Shown here one piece after another: positions 1 to 6,621 of a stretch of 9,941 bases of DNA. Source of the DNA: JASFEQ01 sp050122535 (GTDB lineage: Bacteria > Desulfobacterota > DSM-4660 > Desulfatiglandales > HGW-15); NCBI GenBank assembly GCA_050122535.1, contig JASFIT010000148.1, positions 1 through 9,941 of the forward strand. The letters are read 5' to 3'. The position numbers were made by a program, and so were the translations under genes. Position 1 is the first letter of the stretch. Every line of letters begins with the position of its first letter. The notes under the pieces were generated by a model. It saw only the letters and a list, made by a program, of their open reading frames with translations, did no database searches and was not told the origin of the DNA.

Positions 1-632
1 TCTCCGCCCACGTCAGGATGATAGATCTTGGCCAATTTCTTATAAGAGGCCTTTATTTTCGTCACATTTCCATCGGAAATTAATTCCTCCATCTTGAGTT
101 GAAGGAGTTTCATGGACTCCCTTTCACATTTGGAGAACCTGGGGCGCAATCGGTTGTCAGGTTTTATGGCTTCAGGAGCGAGCCGTTCATAGTGTTTTTC
201 GTTGAGAAGACAGAGAGACGCATAGCTTTTGGAATTGTTATTGTCCACAATTCGATACCATTCGCTGCCTGATTGAAGAATGAGCCTCTTGAGATCTTCA
301 GCAGGTTTAATGCCTCCTCTCCTTTTGCAGGTGAATCTGGAAATCTCTTTTGCCCAGACAGGGAGGACATCGAGGATGATGTGATCCTTGTTAAAAGAAA
401 ATGCAGCATATCTGGCATTGAAGACTTTGAGCAGCCCCTTTGAAAGGGAAAGCACCCACAGAATCTGTTGCCGGCAATCCTTAGAGCAATAACGCCTCCC
501 GGCCTTCATGTTGTTCGTTCCACAAGCAAGACATTTCTTTTTTGCGGTCTTTTTAGACACGGCCGGAATGCTGTCAGAGCCGCCTCTTTTCTTAGTTGAT
601 ACAAAATTCACAAGCCGATTCCTTAAATGCAT
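1..632 (-). CDS. Zinc-finger J-domain protein, partial (C-terminus outside window)
   Basis: An open frame runs on the minus strand from ATG at 632 past the left edge, 210 codons without a stop. An in-frame TGA lies directly upstream at 633-635. Near the N-terminus is a C-X2-C-X11-C-X3-C cluster (Cys34, 37, 49, 53) ending in YCSKDC, the pattern of a small zinc finger. After a middle region of about 110 residues with no recognised domain, residues about 174-210 read as J-domain helix II plus the HPD loop (KLAKIYHPDVGG, HPD at 205-207). J-domains stimulate the ATPase of Hsp70/DnaK, so a DnaK co-chaperone or substrate-targeting role is inferred. Unlike classical DnaJ, the zinc finger is N-terminal and the J-domain comes late. 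The start is uncertain: GTG at 611 has a better Shine-Dalgarno (AAGGA, 8 nt upstream) than ATG 632. The J-domain call is firm; the biological role is unknown. Confidence 0.8.
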   Translation of the reverse strand, partial: MHLRNRLVNFVSTKKRGGSDSIPAVSKKTAKKKCLACGTNNMKAGRRYCSKDCRQQILWVLSLSKGLLKVFNARYAAFSFNKDHIILDVLPVWAKEISRFTCKRRGGIKPAEDLKRLILQSGSEWYRIVDNNNSKSYASLCLLNEKHYERLAPEAIKPDNRLRPRFSKCERESMKLLQLKMEELISDGNVTKIKASYKKLAKIYHPDVGG

Positions 633-810
633 TCAGAGAGCCTGAGATGCTTACCCTAACTACCTGTTTATCTTTGAAACTATACCTGGAAAGGGATGAA
701 TAATCAAGCAAGCCACCAAAAAATTCAGAGTCTTTGCTGCAAATCCCACCCACCAAATAGCCAATCTCCAGTATTTTCCGTTGCCTAAATCCGTATATGC
801 TATTGACCAT
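592..810 (-). CDS. Possible small ORF upstream of the J-domain gene
   Basis: This is a 72-codon frame beginning with ATG at 810 and overlapping the start of the J-domain gene by 41 bp (20 bp if that gene starts at GTG 611) in another frame. I recognise no domain. No Shine-Dalgarno is visible before the ATG, although an AT-rich TATAAAAT-like stretch lies about 12-20 bp upstream and could be a -10 element for transcription toward the J-domain gene. The overlap and same-strand order would suit a coupled leader gene, but nothing in the codon pattern proves coding. It may be a chance frame. Confidence 0.2.
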   Translation of the reverse strand: MVNSIYGFRQRKILEIGYLVGGICSKDSEFFGGLLDYSSLSRYSFKDKQVVRVSISGSLNAFKESACEFCIN

Positions 811-928
811 TTGAAAGGGTTATTTTATACTTCTTTAATCAGGATTTAATATTTGTGGCAAATTTTGGAACTTGTGTCTGTTGGAAATCAAAAATCAAGC
901 GTTTTTAAACAATCCAAATTAGAGATCC

Positions 929-967
929 GCGAGAGTCGCTGTCCCGCCTTTTTCGGGGAAGACTCGC
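929..967. other. Imperfect stem-loop in the divergent gap before mltD
   Basis: GCGA and GTC at 929-937 pair with GAC and TCGC at 961-967, leaving a two-base bulge. Inside, CCCG (943-946) pairs with CGGG (954-957) around a T-rich loop. It lies in the roughly 235-bp gap between the divergent J-domain gene and mltD, about 90 bp ahead of the mltD start, and could belong to the mltD leader. A second imperfect repeat, ACAACT at 989-994 and AGTTGT at 1010-1015, lies nearer the gene. I could not match either to a known riboswitch or operator. Confidence 0.3.
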
Positions 968-1057
968 CAATTCTTGTGATCCAACAATACAACTCTCTGA
1001 TATTCCGAAAGTTGTGTATTTATTGCTCATAAAAGATGTGGAGGAGTGGATACTGAT

Positions 1058-2932
1058 ATGCAATTGTCCTGGTCTGTTCGCTTGTTACTGGTCCTGAGCC
1101 TGCTATTCTTTTCCAGCTGCGCATCCCAAACGTCATACAAATTTTTGGAGAAGGAAACCGTTCTAGGGGAGGAGGGCACGACAGCAGAAGAGACCGCCCA
1201 GACGGCGGAGGCTTTAGTGTCCGAGGACCAAGATCCGGCAGCTGTTAGAGAAGATATCCAATCTTCGTCAGCTAAACATACAGATCCGTCAAGCTCCCCT
1301 GAGAGACCCACGCAGACCTCCCCCCACTTTAGGGTGACTCCTCATCCCCTCGCTTCTAGGTCCCCGGTGCTGACCAATCAAGAGCTTGTGGATTCTGCCC
1401 TGGAATTCTGCCAAACCTCAAATGATTATTGGGAACAGGGGGATCTGGACAACGCCATCAATGCCCTCGATAAGGCCTACTCCCTCATATTGAAAGTAAG
1501 TGCGGACGCCGAGGCAGAGCTCCTGCAACAGAAAGAGGATTTGCGCATTACCATCTCAAGGCGGATCGTTGAGGTTTATGCCTCAAGGTTCACGGCGGCA
1601 AATGGAGACCATAAGGTCATTCCCCTCGTGATGAACAGACATGTGGAAAGAGCGCTCGCCCTATTTAAGGGGAGAGAAAGGGAATTCTTCCTGGTGTCCT
1701 ATCGTCGATCCGGAAAATATCGCCCAGCCATTGTCAAGGCTCTCAACGAGGCTGGCCTCCCCGAAGAACTCTCGTGGCTCCCTCTCATAGAGAGTGGCTT
1801 CAAAATCAGGGCCATGTCCAGGGCTAGGGCCCTTGGGTTGTGGCAATTCATAGCCTCCACCGGCTATAAATTTGGTCTGAAGAGAAATATGTGGATAGAT
1901 GAGAGAATGGACCCGGAGAAATCCACCAAGGCGGCGATTGCCTATCTTAAGGAATTGCATCAAATTTTCGGGGATTGGACCACGGTTTTAGCTGCATACA
2001 ATTGTGGAGAACGCAGGGTATTGAACCGCATCAAAAGCCAGAGAATCAATTATCTGGATAACTTCTGGGACCTCTATGAAAGACTTCCCAGGGAGACGGC
2101 GTTTTATGTGCCAAAGTTTTTGGCTGTATTGCACATATTGAACGATCCGGAAGCGCACGGTTTCACTCTGCCTCCTGTGCATGAAGAGTTACGAGCAGAA
2201 AAGGTGGACATCAACAAGCAGGTCCATCTGAAGACTATTGCCAGACGCCTTGAAATTGATTATGACCTCATCAAAGATCTCAATCCGGAACTACGGCATT
2301 ACTTAACCCCAAATGACCCTTATGCACTCAAGGTCCCAGAGGGGAAAGGAGAGGTCCTTCTCGCCAAGCTGGATGATATTCCTGTTTGGCGTCCCCCGGT
2401 ACCGGCCTATGTTGTTCACAGGGTTAGATATGGAGAGTCGCTCTCGGTTATCGCTGAGAAATATGGAACGTCTGTGAGAGCCATTGTGGACATGAATGGT
2501 CTGAGAAGAAGGCACTACCTGAAGGTAGGCTGGAAACTAAGGATACCCGTCAAGAAAACGAGATTCACCCATTTGGCAAGGCCTCCCATACAGACATCAC
2601 AGCTAAAGGGAGAAATTGTCGAATACACAGTCCAGAAGGGGGACTCTCTGTGGCTGATCGCGAGACGTTTCGGAACGACCACCAAGATGATTCGAGCCCT
2701 CAATAACCTTAACACTTCAGTGCTCAGGGTCGGGCAGGTCCTGAAGATTTCTCCGGGCCGGATGGTTATGAAGTTGGATAGTACGCAAACGCACTTGGTA
2801 CGAGAGGGGGATTCCCCATACCTTATTGCCAAAAAGTATGAAATGGATCTTTCGGAGTTCCTCAAGATAAACAACCTTACACCCCGAAGTACCATCTTCC
2901 CAGGTGAGATTGTGAACATCAAGGCTGAGTGA
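1058..2932 (+). CDS. mltD: Membrane-bound lytic murein transglycosylase D (SLT + LysM lipoprotein)
   Basis: It cleaves the MurNAc-GlcNAc bond of peptidoglycan without water, leaving 1,6-anhydro ends, and acts in the periplasm during wall remodelling. Numbered from ATG 1058 (624 aa), a positive N-terminus and Leu-rich segment end in FSSC, a lipobox-like site with Cys21. A Ser/Thr/Pro/Glu-rich linker follows. The SLT (GH23) domain spans about 220-340, with the likely catalytic Glu245 in LPLIESGF and the AAYNCGE motif at 312-318. Residues about 385-427 look like a degenerate LysM. Three clear LysM repeats follow at about 450-497, 521-566 and 576-622 for glycan binding. ATG 1058 is preferred over GTG 1046 because the Shine-Dalgarno GGAGGAG (1040-1046) overlaps the GTG. 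It is the first gene of a tight plus-strand cluster. Domain order and length match the MltD family. Confidence 0.93.
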   Translation: MQLSWSVRLLLVLSLLFFSSCASQTSYKFLEKETVLGEEGTTAEETAQTAEALVSEDQDPAAVREDIQSSSAKHTDPSSSPERPTQTSPHFRVTPHPLASRSPVLTNQELVDSALEFCQTSNDYWEQGDLDNAINALDKAYSLILKVSADAEAELLQQKEDLRITISRRIVEVYASRFTAANGDHKVIPLVMNRHVERALALFKGREREFFLVSYRRSGKYRPAIVKALNEAGLPEELSWLPLIESGFKIRAMSRARALGLWQFIASTGYKFGLKRNMWIDERMDPEKSTKAAIAYLKELHQIFGDWTTVLAAYNCGERRVLNRIKSQRINYLDNFWDLYERLPRETAFYVPKFLAVLHILNDPEAHGFTLPPVHEELRAEKVDINKQVHLKTIARRLEIDYDLIKDLNPELRHYLTPNDPYALKVPEGKGEVLLAKLDDIPVWRPPVPAYVVHRVRYGESLSVIAEKYGTSVRAIVDMNGLRRRHYLKVGWKLRIPVKKTRFTHLARPPIQTSQLKGEIVEYTVQKGDSLWLIARRFGTTTKMIRALNNLNTSVLRVGQVLKISPGRMVMKLDSTQTHLVREGDSPYLIAKKYEMDLSEFLKINNLTPRSTIFPGEIVNIKAE

Positions 2933-2938
2933 TCTTCA

Positions 2939-3490
2939 ATGGCGCTAAAGGTCCCAAATCGGCGACCCTTCCCCCTTTCAGCCCCTAACATGTCGCTTGC
3001 AGAATTCACATCTAGAGATACCATTAGGAGACTCTGGTGGCTTCATGATTCCTTCTGGCATGCCGCCCTCGTAAGGGAGTTGGGCCCGGAAAAGGCAAAT
3101 CGTTTAAATCTCGAGGTGTCTGAGAAGATATTTCGCATGCTCACAAACATGCTACTTCGGGAAAAGATCATTCAAAGACCAGACTCTATCCAGGATTTAA
3201 TGCAAATTTTCAAGGTTGTCTGGAAAAATGCCTTTTTTGATGAGCTCTATATCCACGAGCCTGTCGAATACAAAGGGGACACCGCCGTGTGGATAGGAAC
3301 CCGCTGTCATGCCTTTGATTCATTGAATCGAGCTGGACTGTTATCCGGGTATGAATGCGGGTGCCAGGCCCTCAGAAATGGGGTCATGAAGGCCCTACGA
3401 CTCAAGCCTCTTCATCAGATCAAGGAAAACCTTGTCAGTGGGGATGGTCGGTGTGTGATTGAGCTGACCTTCGAGAGAAAGGGGAAATGA
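2939..3490 (+). CDS. DUF6125 / ATC-hydrolase-like protein
   Basis: A 183-residue soluble protein with no signal peptide or membrane segment. The N-terminal part, WWLHDSFWHAALVRELG near residues 33-49, followed by a helical region, resembles the DUF6125 pattern as I remember it (a W...HD..W..A....G start). The C-terminal half, with conserved-looking Cys residues (CHAFDS, YECGCQA) and a final SGDGRCVIELTF strand, resembles the L-2-amino-thiazoline-4-carboxylate hydrolase-like group to which DUF6125 is related. The true substrate is unknown and enzymatic activity is an inference. The gene starts 6 bp after mltD and its last 4 bp overlap the DedA gene, so it is very likely co-transcribed with both. 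No strong Shine-Dalgarno precedes ATG 2939. The in-frame ATG at 2990 is an alternative start and would remove a Pro-rich leader of 17 residues. Confidence 0.7.
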   Translation: MALKVPNRRPFPLSAPNMSLAEFTSRDTIRRLWWLHDSFWHAALVRELGPEKANRLNLEVSEKIFRMLTNMLLREKIIQRPDSIQDLMQIFKVVWKNAFFDELYIHEPVEYKGDTAVWIGTRCHAFDSLNRAGLLSGYECGCQALRNGVMKALRLKPLHQIKENLVSGDGRCVIELTFERKGK

Positions 3491-4077
3491 GAATCGGGTC
3501 CGTCATTTGGGTCATCTCATTTGCCTTACTTCTGGGCGGATTGGGACTGCCTGTGCCGGAAAACCCTGCCCTTGTGGGGGGCGGATACGCCATATATCGT
3601 GGCGTTGTGGCGACCATACCGGGTCTTTGCCTCTGGTACTTGGCGATCATTTGCGGTGACATTATCCTGTTTGCCGTCGCTCGTTGGTTCTTTGGTCGGC
3701 CCTCTCCGTCTGGTTGGTTAAAGCGATGGGCAGGGAAGAAACGCTTTGAGCGATACCAGCAAGCGTTTTTGAGCTGGGGAGGTTGGACCCTCTTTGTGGC
3801 GCGCTTCACCTTCGGCATACGCGCAGTGGCCTATTTTGCTGCAGGCGCGGCATCCTATCCATGGATACGATTCCTTGTGGTGGACAGTGTATCCGTGGCA
3901 ATTCAGGTCCTGCTGTTCGTGGGAATCGGTTATTATGCGGGCGAGAGTGTGGAATGGGCTAAGGCAACGAGTACAAAGATTGCACTCCTCCTATCTTTAG
4001 CAGCCATTCTGACCCTCATATTCACCTGGATATACGCTCTCTTTGTGCGAAGGCTTTCCAATCGAGACACACGATAA
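3487..4077 (+). CDS. DedA family (VTT/SNARE-associated domain) membrane protein
   Basis: This 196-residue inner-membrane protein starts in the ATGA that ends the preceding gene, which indicates translational coupling. Hydrophobic segments lie near residues 5-24, 40-60, 97-118, 130-152 and 162-185. The opening helix carries PVPENPALVGGGY, and the centre carries GDIILFAVARWFFGR, matching the DedA layout of an acidic membrane-embedded residue and a G-D...GR motif. ARFTFGIRAVAYFAAGA corresponds to the family signature RF-x-PG-x-R...AG, but with Phe where Pro is usual. DedA/VTT proteins are linked to membrane-lipid homeostasis; some members flip undecaprenyl phosphate or phospholipids. A carrier-lipid role would fit the wall-active mltD in the same operon, but that is inference. 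Family membership is secure; the substrate is not. Confidence 0.88.
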   Translation: MRIGSVIWVISFALLLGGLGLPVPENPALVGGGYAIYRGVVATIPGLCLWYLAIICGDIILFAVARWFFGRPSPSGWLKRWAGKKRFERYQQAFLSWGGWTLFVARFTFGIRAVAYFAAGAASYPWIRFLVVDSVSVAIQVLLFVGIGYYAGESVEWAKATSTKIALLLSLAAILTLIFTWIYALFVRRLSNRDTR

Positions 4078-4187
4078 TACATTGAAGGCTCTTTTGATCT
4101 AACTTGCACAAGCTGAGGGGTCAGGTATTCCTATCTTCTATTCTGTTATGTTGCTTGAGAAAATCAGCAATCCGGGAGGTTGGCACG

Positions 4188-4520
4188 ATGGCCATAACGA
4201 AGAGACAATTGATCATAGACCTTGATAAATACTTTGAGATGGGGAATTTGATGAATGCCCTTACGGTCATCAACAATTTCCTATCCCAAGAGAGAAACAA
4301 GAGGGCGCGCAGGTTAAGGAAAAAACTTACCCTCTTTCTAGAGGCCGTTGAAGAGAACAGGGATGAAGTCAAACGGATTCTAAAGAAGTGGCGGAAGGAC
4401 TCACCCTCCAAAATGACCGAGTTCATCGATTACATGGAGGAGTTGGAGGAACTGGAGGATGAAGAGAAGGAGGAGTTGACAGCAAAGTTGCAGGAATTGG
4501 TTCTGGAGGCTCTAGGATAA
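4188..4520 (+). CDS. Hypothetical charged helical protein, 110 aa
   Basis: I do not recognise this protein. The start at ATG 4188 is set by a strong Shine-Dalgarno, GGGAGGT at 4174-4180, with 7-nt spacing; an upstream in-frame TTG at 4104 would add an unlikely Cys-rich leader. The sequence is almost wholly helix-forming. A first section (about residues 5-35) looks like a TPR-like helical pair, followed by a very basic stretch near 34-41, then mixed charge, then an extremely acidic coiled-coil-like run, EELEELEDEEKEEL, near residues 82-95. There are no Cys residues, no signal peptide and no membrane segment, so it should be cytosolic. It follows the DedA gene by 110 bp and may have its own promoter. 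An adaptor or dimeric scaffold is possible, but no function is assigned. Confidence 0.7.
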   Translation: MAITKRQLIIDLDKYFEMGNLMNALTVINNFLSQERNKRARRLRKKLTLFLEAVEENRDEVKRILKKWRKDSPSKMTEFIDYMEELEELEDEEKEELTAKLQELVLEALG

Positions 4521-4541
4521 AATATAGGGAGGCCCACGTCA

Positions 4542-4570
4542 TTGACAACCCTCTGGGGATTTTATATCTT
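4542..4570 (+). promoter_or_regulatory. Possible sigma-70 promoter for methyltransferase-amrS
   Basis: A perfect -35 hexamer TTGACA (4542-4547) is followed after 17 bp by TATCTT (4565-4570), a four-of-six match to the -10 consensus. An AT-rich stretch follows. A start near 4577 would give a leader of about 100 nt containing the 4625-4664 hairpin. The -10 is weak, so this is a candidate only. Confidence 0.38.
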
Positions 4571-4624
4571 TTAGAATATCAGCAACATATTTCACCCTGA
4601 CCATTTTGACAATCACTGAAATCA

Positions 4625-4664
4625 ACCCCTAACCCGCCCTCCTAGGGGAGGGCGGGTTAGGGGT
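4625..4664. repeat. Perfect 18-bp palindromic hairpin ahead of methyltransferase
   Basis: Positions 4625-4642 are exactly complementary to 4647-4664 with a TAGG loop, giving an uninterrupted, very GC-rich 18-bp stem. No T-tract follows on either strand, so it is not a usual intrinsic terminator; it looks like a mobile palindromic repeat. Its right arm ends one base before the GGTGGT (4665-4670) that serves as the ribosome-binding site of the methyltransferase, so the hairpin may modulate translation or mRNA stability. Confidence 0.85.
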
Positions 4665-4677
4665 GGTGGTATTCCTG

Positions 4678-5490
4678 ATGGGGCTTATCTTCGATATCCA
4701 AGCTGCCAGGCTCTACGAATCCTGGTGCCGCTCGCCCCAAGGCAGGGCGATGGAGCGATCCGCAGAGAAACTGACCCTCACCCTTCTTAACCCTCAACCA
4801 GGTGAGAGGGTCCTGGACATTGGCTGCGGGGCGGGAAATCATCTCCTCTTCTTCAGCAAACTGGGCCTGGATATAACGGGAATAGACGCCTCACCCTATA
4901 TGATCAGCACGGCCAGAGAGCGTCTGGGGAGTCGATGTGCCCTGAACAGGGGTCTGGCAGAAGATCTCCCCTACGATGACAACGAATTTGACCTGGCCAT
5001 ACTCATCAATACGCTTGAGTTCTTGGATGACCCTCTTCAGGCCTTAAGGGAGGCAGGTCGGGTGGCGAACAGGCGAGTCTTCATCGGCGTGATGAATAGC
5101 CTCTCCTGGCACTGTCTTCGCGCTAAACTACAGGCCCTATTTCGTAACTCTCTCTTTGATCATGTAAGATTTTATAACCTGTGGGAACTGAAAACCTTTT
5201 TTCAGATGGCCTATGGCCGTGTTCCCGTGGAATGGAGCTGCACGCAGGCTTGGCCATCTTCGATGGGGAGAATTGGGCTCCTCAAAAGTGATCTCTGGAC
5301 CCTGAAGCATTGTCCCTTTGGCTCATTCTTAGGATTCTCAGCACAAATCAAATATTGGGTGAGGACAGATAAAGTGCCTTTGAAAATCAGAATGAAAAAG
5401 GCGAGAGAATCCGTTGCGAGCGGGCTAACCATGAAGAACGTTAACTGCGTGAAGGAAACATATGGAGAACAAAGAGGCCTATCTGTATGA
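4678..5490 (+). CDS. Class I SAM-dependent methyltransferase
   Basis: A 270-residue protein when started at ATG 4678, with GGTGGT 7 nt upstream as ribosome-binding site; GTG codons at 4663-4668 are less likely because they lie in or beside a perfect hairpin. SAM-binding motif I is VLDIGCGAGN at residues 45-54, followed by the acidic ribose-binding residue Asp70 in GIDAS. A motif IV-like segment, FDLAILINTLEFLDDP, matches the UbiE/Methyltransf_11 subgroup. The C-terminal third contains HCPFGSFLGFSAQIKYW, a segment I associate with uncharacterised bacterial methyltransferases of this kind. The acceptor substrate cannot be read from the sequence. The last 29 bp overlap the start of the AmrS-like gene in another frame, so the two form a coupled pair. 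Confidence 0.85.
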   Translation: MGLIFDIQAARLYESWCRSPQGRAMERSAEKLTLTLLNPQPGERVLDIGCGAGNHLLFFSKLGLDITGIDASPYMISTARERLGSRCALNRGLAEDLPYDDNEFDLAILINTLEFLDDPLQALREAGRVANRRVFIGVMNSLSWHCLRAKLQALFRNSLFDHVRFYNLWELKTFFQMAYGRVPVEWSCTQAWPSSMGRIGLLKSDLWTLKHCPFGSFLGFSAQIKYWVRTDKVPLKIRMKKARESVASGLTMKNVNCVKETYGEQRGLSV

Positions 5491-6478
5491 GAAAAAAGAG
5501 AAAAGCAGGGTACGCTGTTTTCTCTGCAGCCACAGGTGCCTCATAAAAGAGGGGGCAATCGGGATATGCGGTGTCCGCGAAAACCAGGGGGGGACCCTGA
5601 CGAGTCTGGTCTATGGGAAGGTCATAGCAAGACACGTGGATCCCATTGAAAAAAAACCCCTCTTTCACTTCCTGCCGAACACGAGATCCTACTCCATAGC
5701 CACAGTGGGTTGCAATTTAAAATGCCTTTTTTGCCAGAATGCGGACATATCCCAAATGCCCGCAGATCAGAACCAGATCTGGGGGGAGGATATGACCCCC
5801 CAAATGATCGTGGATGATGCCCTGGCCAACCATTCGGCGACCATTTCGTACACCTATACTGAGCCAACCATCTTTTATGAATTGGCAGCGGACACGGCCA
5901 GATTGGCCGTCTCAAGAGGGATAAGAAACATCTTCGTGACGAACGGATACATGACAGAAGAATGCCTGGAGGACATAAATCCCGATCTTCATGGGGCAAA
6001 CGTGGATCTCAAGTCGTATACGGACAGGTTTTACAAGGAGCAGTGTGGGGCCAAACTTGAGCCTGTCCTCAACGCCATCACGAAAATGAGAAAGATGGGC
6101 GTCTGGCTGGAGGTGACCACCCTGCTCATTCCCGGGCTCAACGACTCCAGAGAAGAACTCAAGAACTTGGCCAAATTCCTTGCAGATCTTGACCCCAACA
6201 TACCATGGCACATCAGCCGGTTTCATCCCACCTACCGCCTTACAAATGTTAATGCCACGCCTGCCCAAAGCATCCATATGGCCAAGGACATCGGATACGA
6301 GATGGGCCTGAGATACGTCTATACAGGGAATCTGCCCGGGGACGAGGGTGAGAAAACCTTTTGTCATGGATGCCGAGAGCTTCTGATTGATCGGACCGGT
6401 TTTTTTGTCCGCAAGAACAGGATAAAAGATAATCAGTGCCCCAAATGTGAGGCGGAAATCCCAGGGGTGTGGGCGTAG
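5462..6478 (+). CDS. amrS: AmmeMemoRadiSam system radical SAM enzyme
   Basis: A 338-residue radical SAM protein. The 4Fe-4S/SAM motif is CNLKCLFC (Cys84, 88, 91; C-X3-C-X2-C). The N-terminus carries a metal-type cluster, C-X2-C-X3-C-X9-C (Cys19, 22, 26, 36), ending in GICGVREN. The C-terminus has C-X2-C pairs at 301/304 and 326/329 and closes with EIPGVW. This three-part Cys layout and full length match AmrS, related to pyruvate-formate-lyase activases. Its usual partners, an AMMECR1-like and a Memo-like protein, are not in the window. The family's reaction has not been established to my knowledge. The start ATG 5462 has AAGGA five nucleotides upstream, inside the methyltransferase gene. The 29-bp overlap argues for co-expression and possibly a shared pathway. 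Confidence 0.88.
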   Translation: MENKEAYLYEKKEKSRVRCFLCSHRCLIKEGAIGICGVRENQGGTLTSLVYGKVIARHVDPIEKKPLFHFLPNTRSYSIATVGCNLKCLFCQNADISQMPADQNQIWGEDMTPQMIVDDALANHSATISYTYTEPTIFYELAADTARLAVSRGIRNIFVTNGYMTEECLEDINPDLHGANVDLKSYTDRFYKEQCGAKLEPVLNAITKMRKMGVWLEVTTLLIPGLNDSREELKNLAKFLADLDPNIPWHISRFHPTYRLTNVNATPAQSIHMAKDIGYEMGLRYVYTGNLPGDEGEKTFCHGCRELLIDRTGFFVRKNRIKDNQCPKCEAEIPGVWA

Positions 6479-6516
6479 AGGAGCTTGATTTTGCCCCATC
6501 ACTCTGTTAGCCTGAG

Positions 6517-6535
6517 AAGCCAAGGAGGGCTTTTT
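6517..6535 (+). terminator. Weak intrinsic terminator after amrS
   Basis: AAGCC (6517-6521) pairs with GGCTT (6528-6532), followed by a short T-run at 6531-6535, about 40 bp after the amrS stop. The stem is only 5 bp, so it may be an incomplete or partial terminator. Confidence 0.35.
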
Positions 6536-6556
6536 AGGGTTCTTCTTAAACCAGAG

Positions 6557-6609
6557 ACCCCCGCTGTGCATACGAGAAATCGCCTTCTTCCACTCAGCGG
6601 GGGTTTTTT
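6557..6609 (+). terminator. Intrinsic terminator or attenuator abutting the next RBS
   Basis: ACCCCCGCTG (6557-6566) is perfectly complementary to CAGCGGGGGT (6595-6604), and six T residues follow at 6604-6609. The loop is 28 nt, longer than usual. The T-run ends exactly where the AGGAG Shine-Dalgarno (6610-6614) of the 56-codon gene begins. It can end amrS transcription, but its position also fits transcription attenuation of the small gene. Confidence 0.7.
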
Positions 6610-6621
6610 AGGAGAGATATC

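Noticed and set aside
921..970. Possible c-di-GMP or other known riboswitch ahead of mltD
   Set aside because: The stem-loop lacks the conserved core sequences of the GEMM class and of other riboswitches I could compare from memory.
1046..1057. GTG 1046 as mltD start
   Set aside because: The GTG lies within the GGAGGAG ribosome-binding site, which instead serves ATG 1058.
2515..3024. Minus-strand 169-codon frame opposite the mltD 3' end
   Set aside because: It lies antisense to clear LysM coding sequence and has no recognisable domain.
4104..4187. N-terminal extension of the 110-aa protein from TTG 4104
   Set aside because: A strong GGGAGGT Shine-Dalgarno points to ATG 4188, and the extension is Cys-rich and unlike the rest of the protein.
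4548..4563. CCC-TCT-GGG as a terminator after the 110-aa gene
   Set aside because: The stem is only three base pairs and no proper T-run follows.
5912..6571. Minus-strand 219-codon frame opposite amrS
   Set aside because: It is long only because it mirrors amrS codon bias; the plus frame has all the AmrS cysteine motifs.
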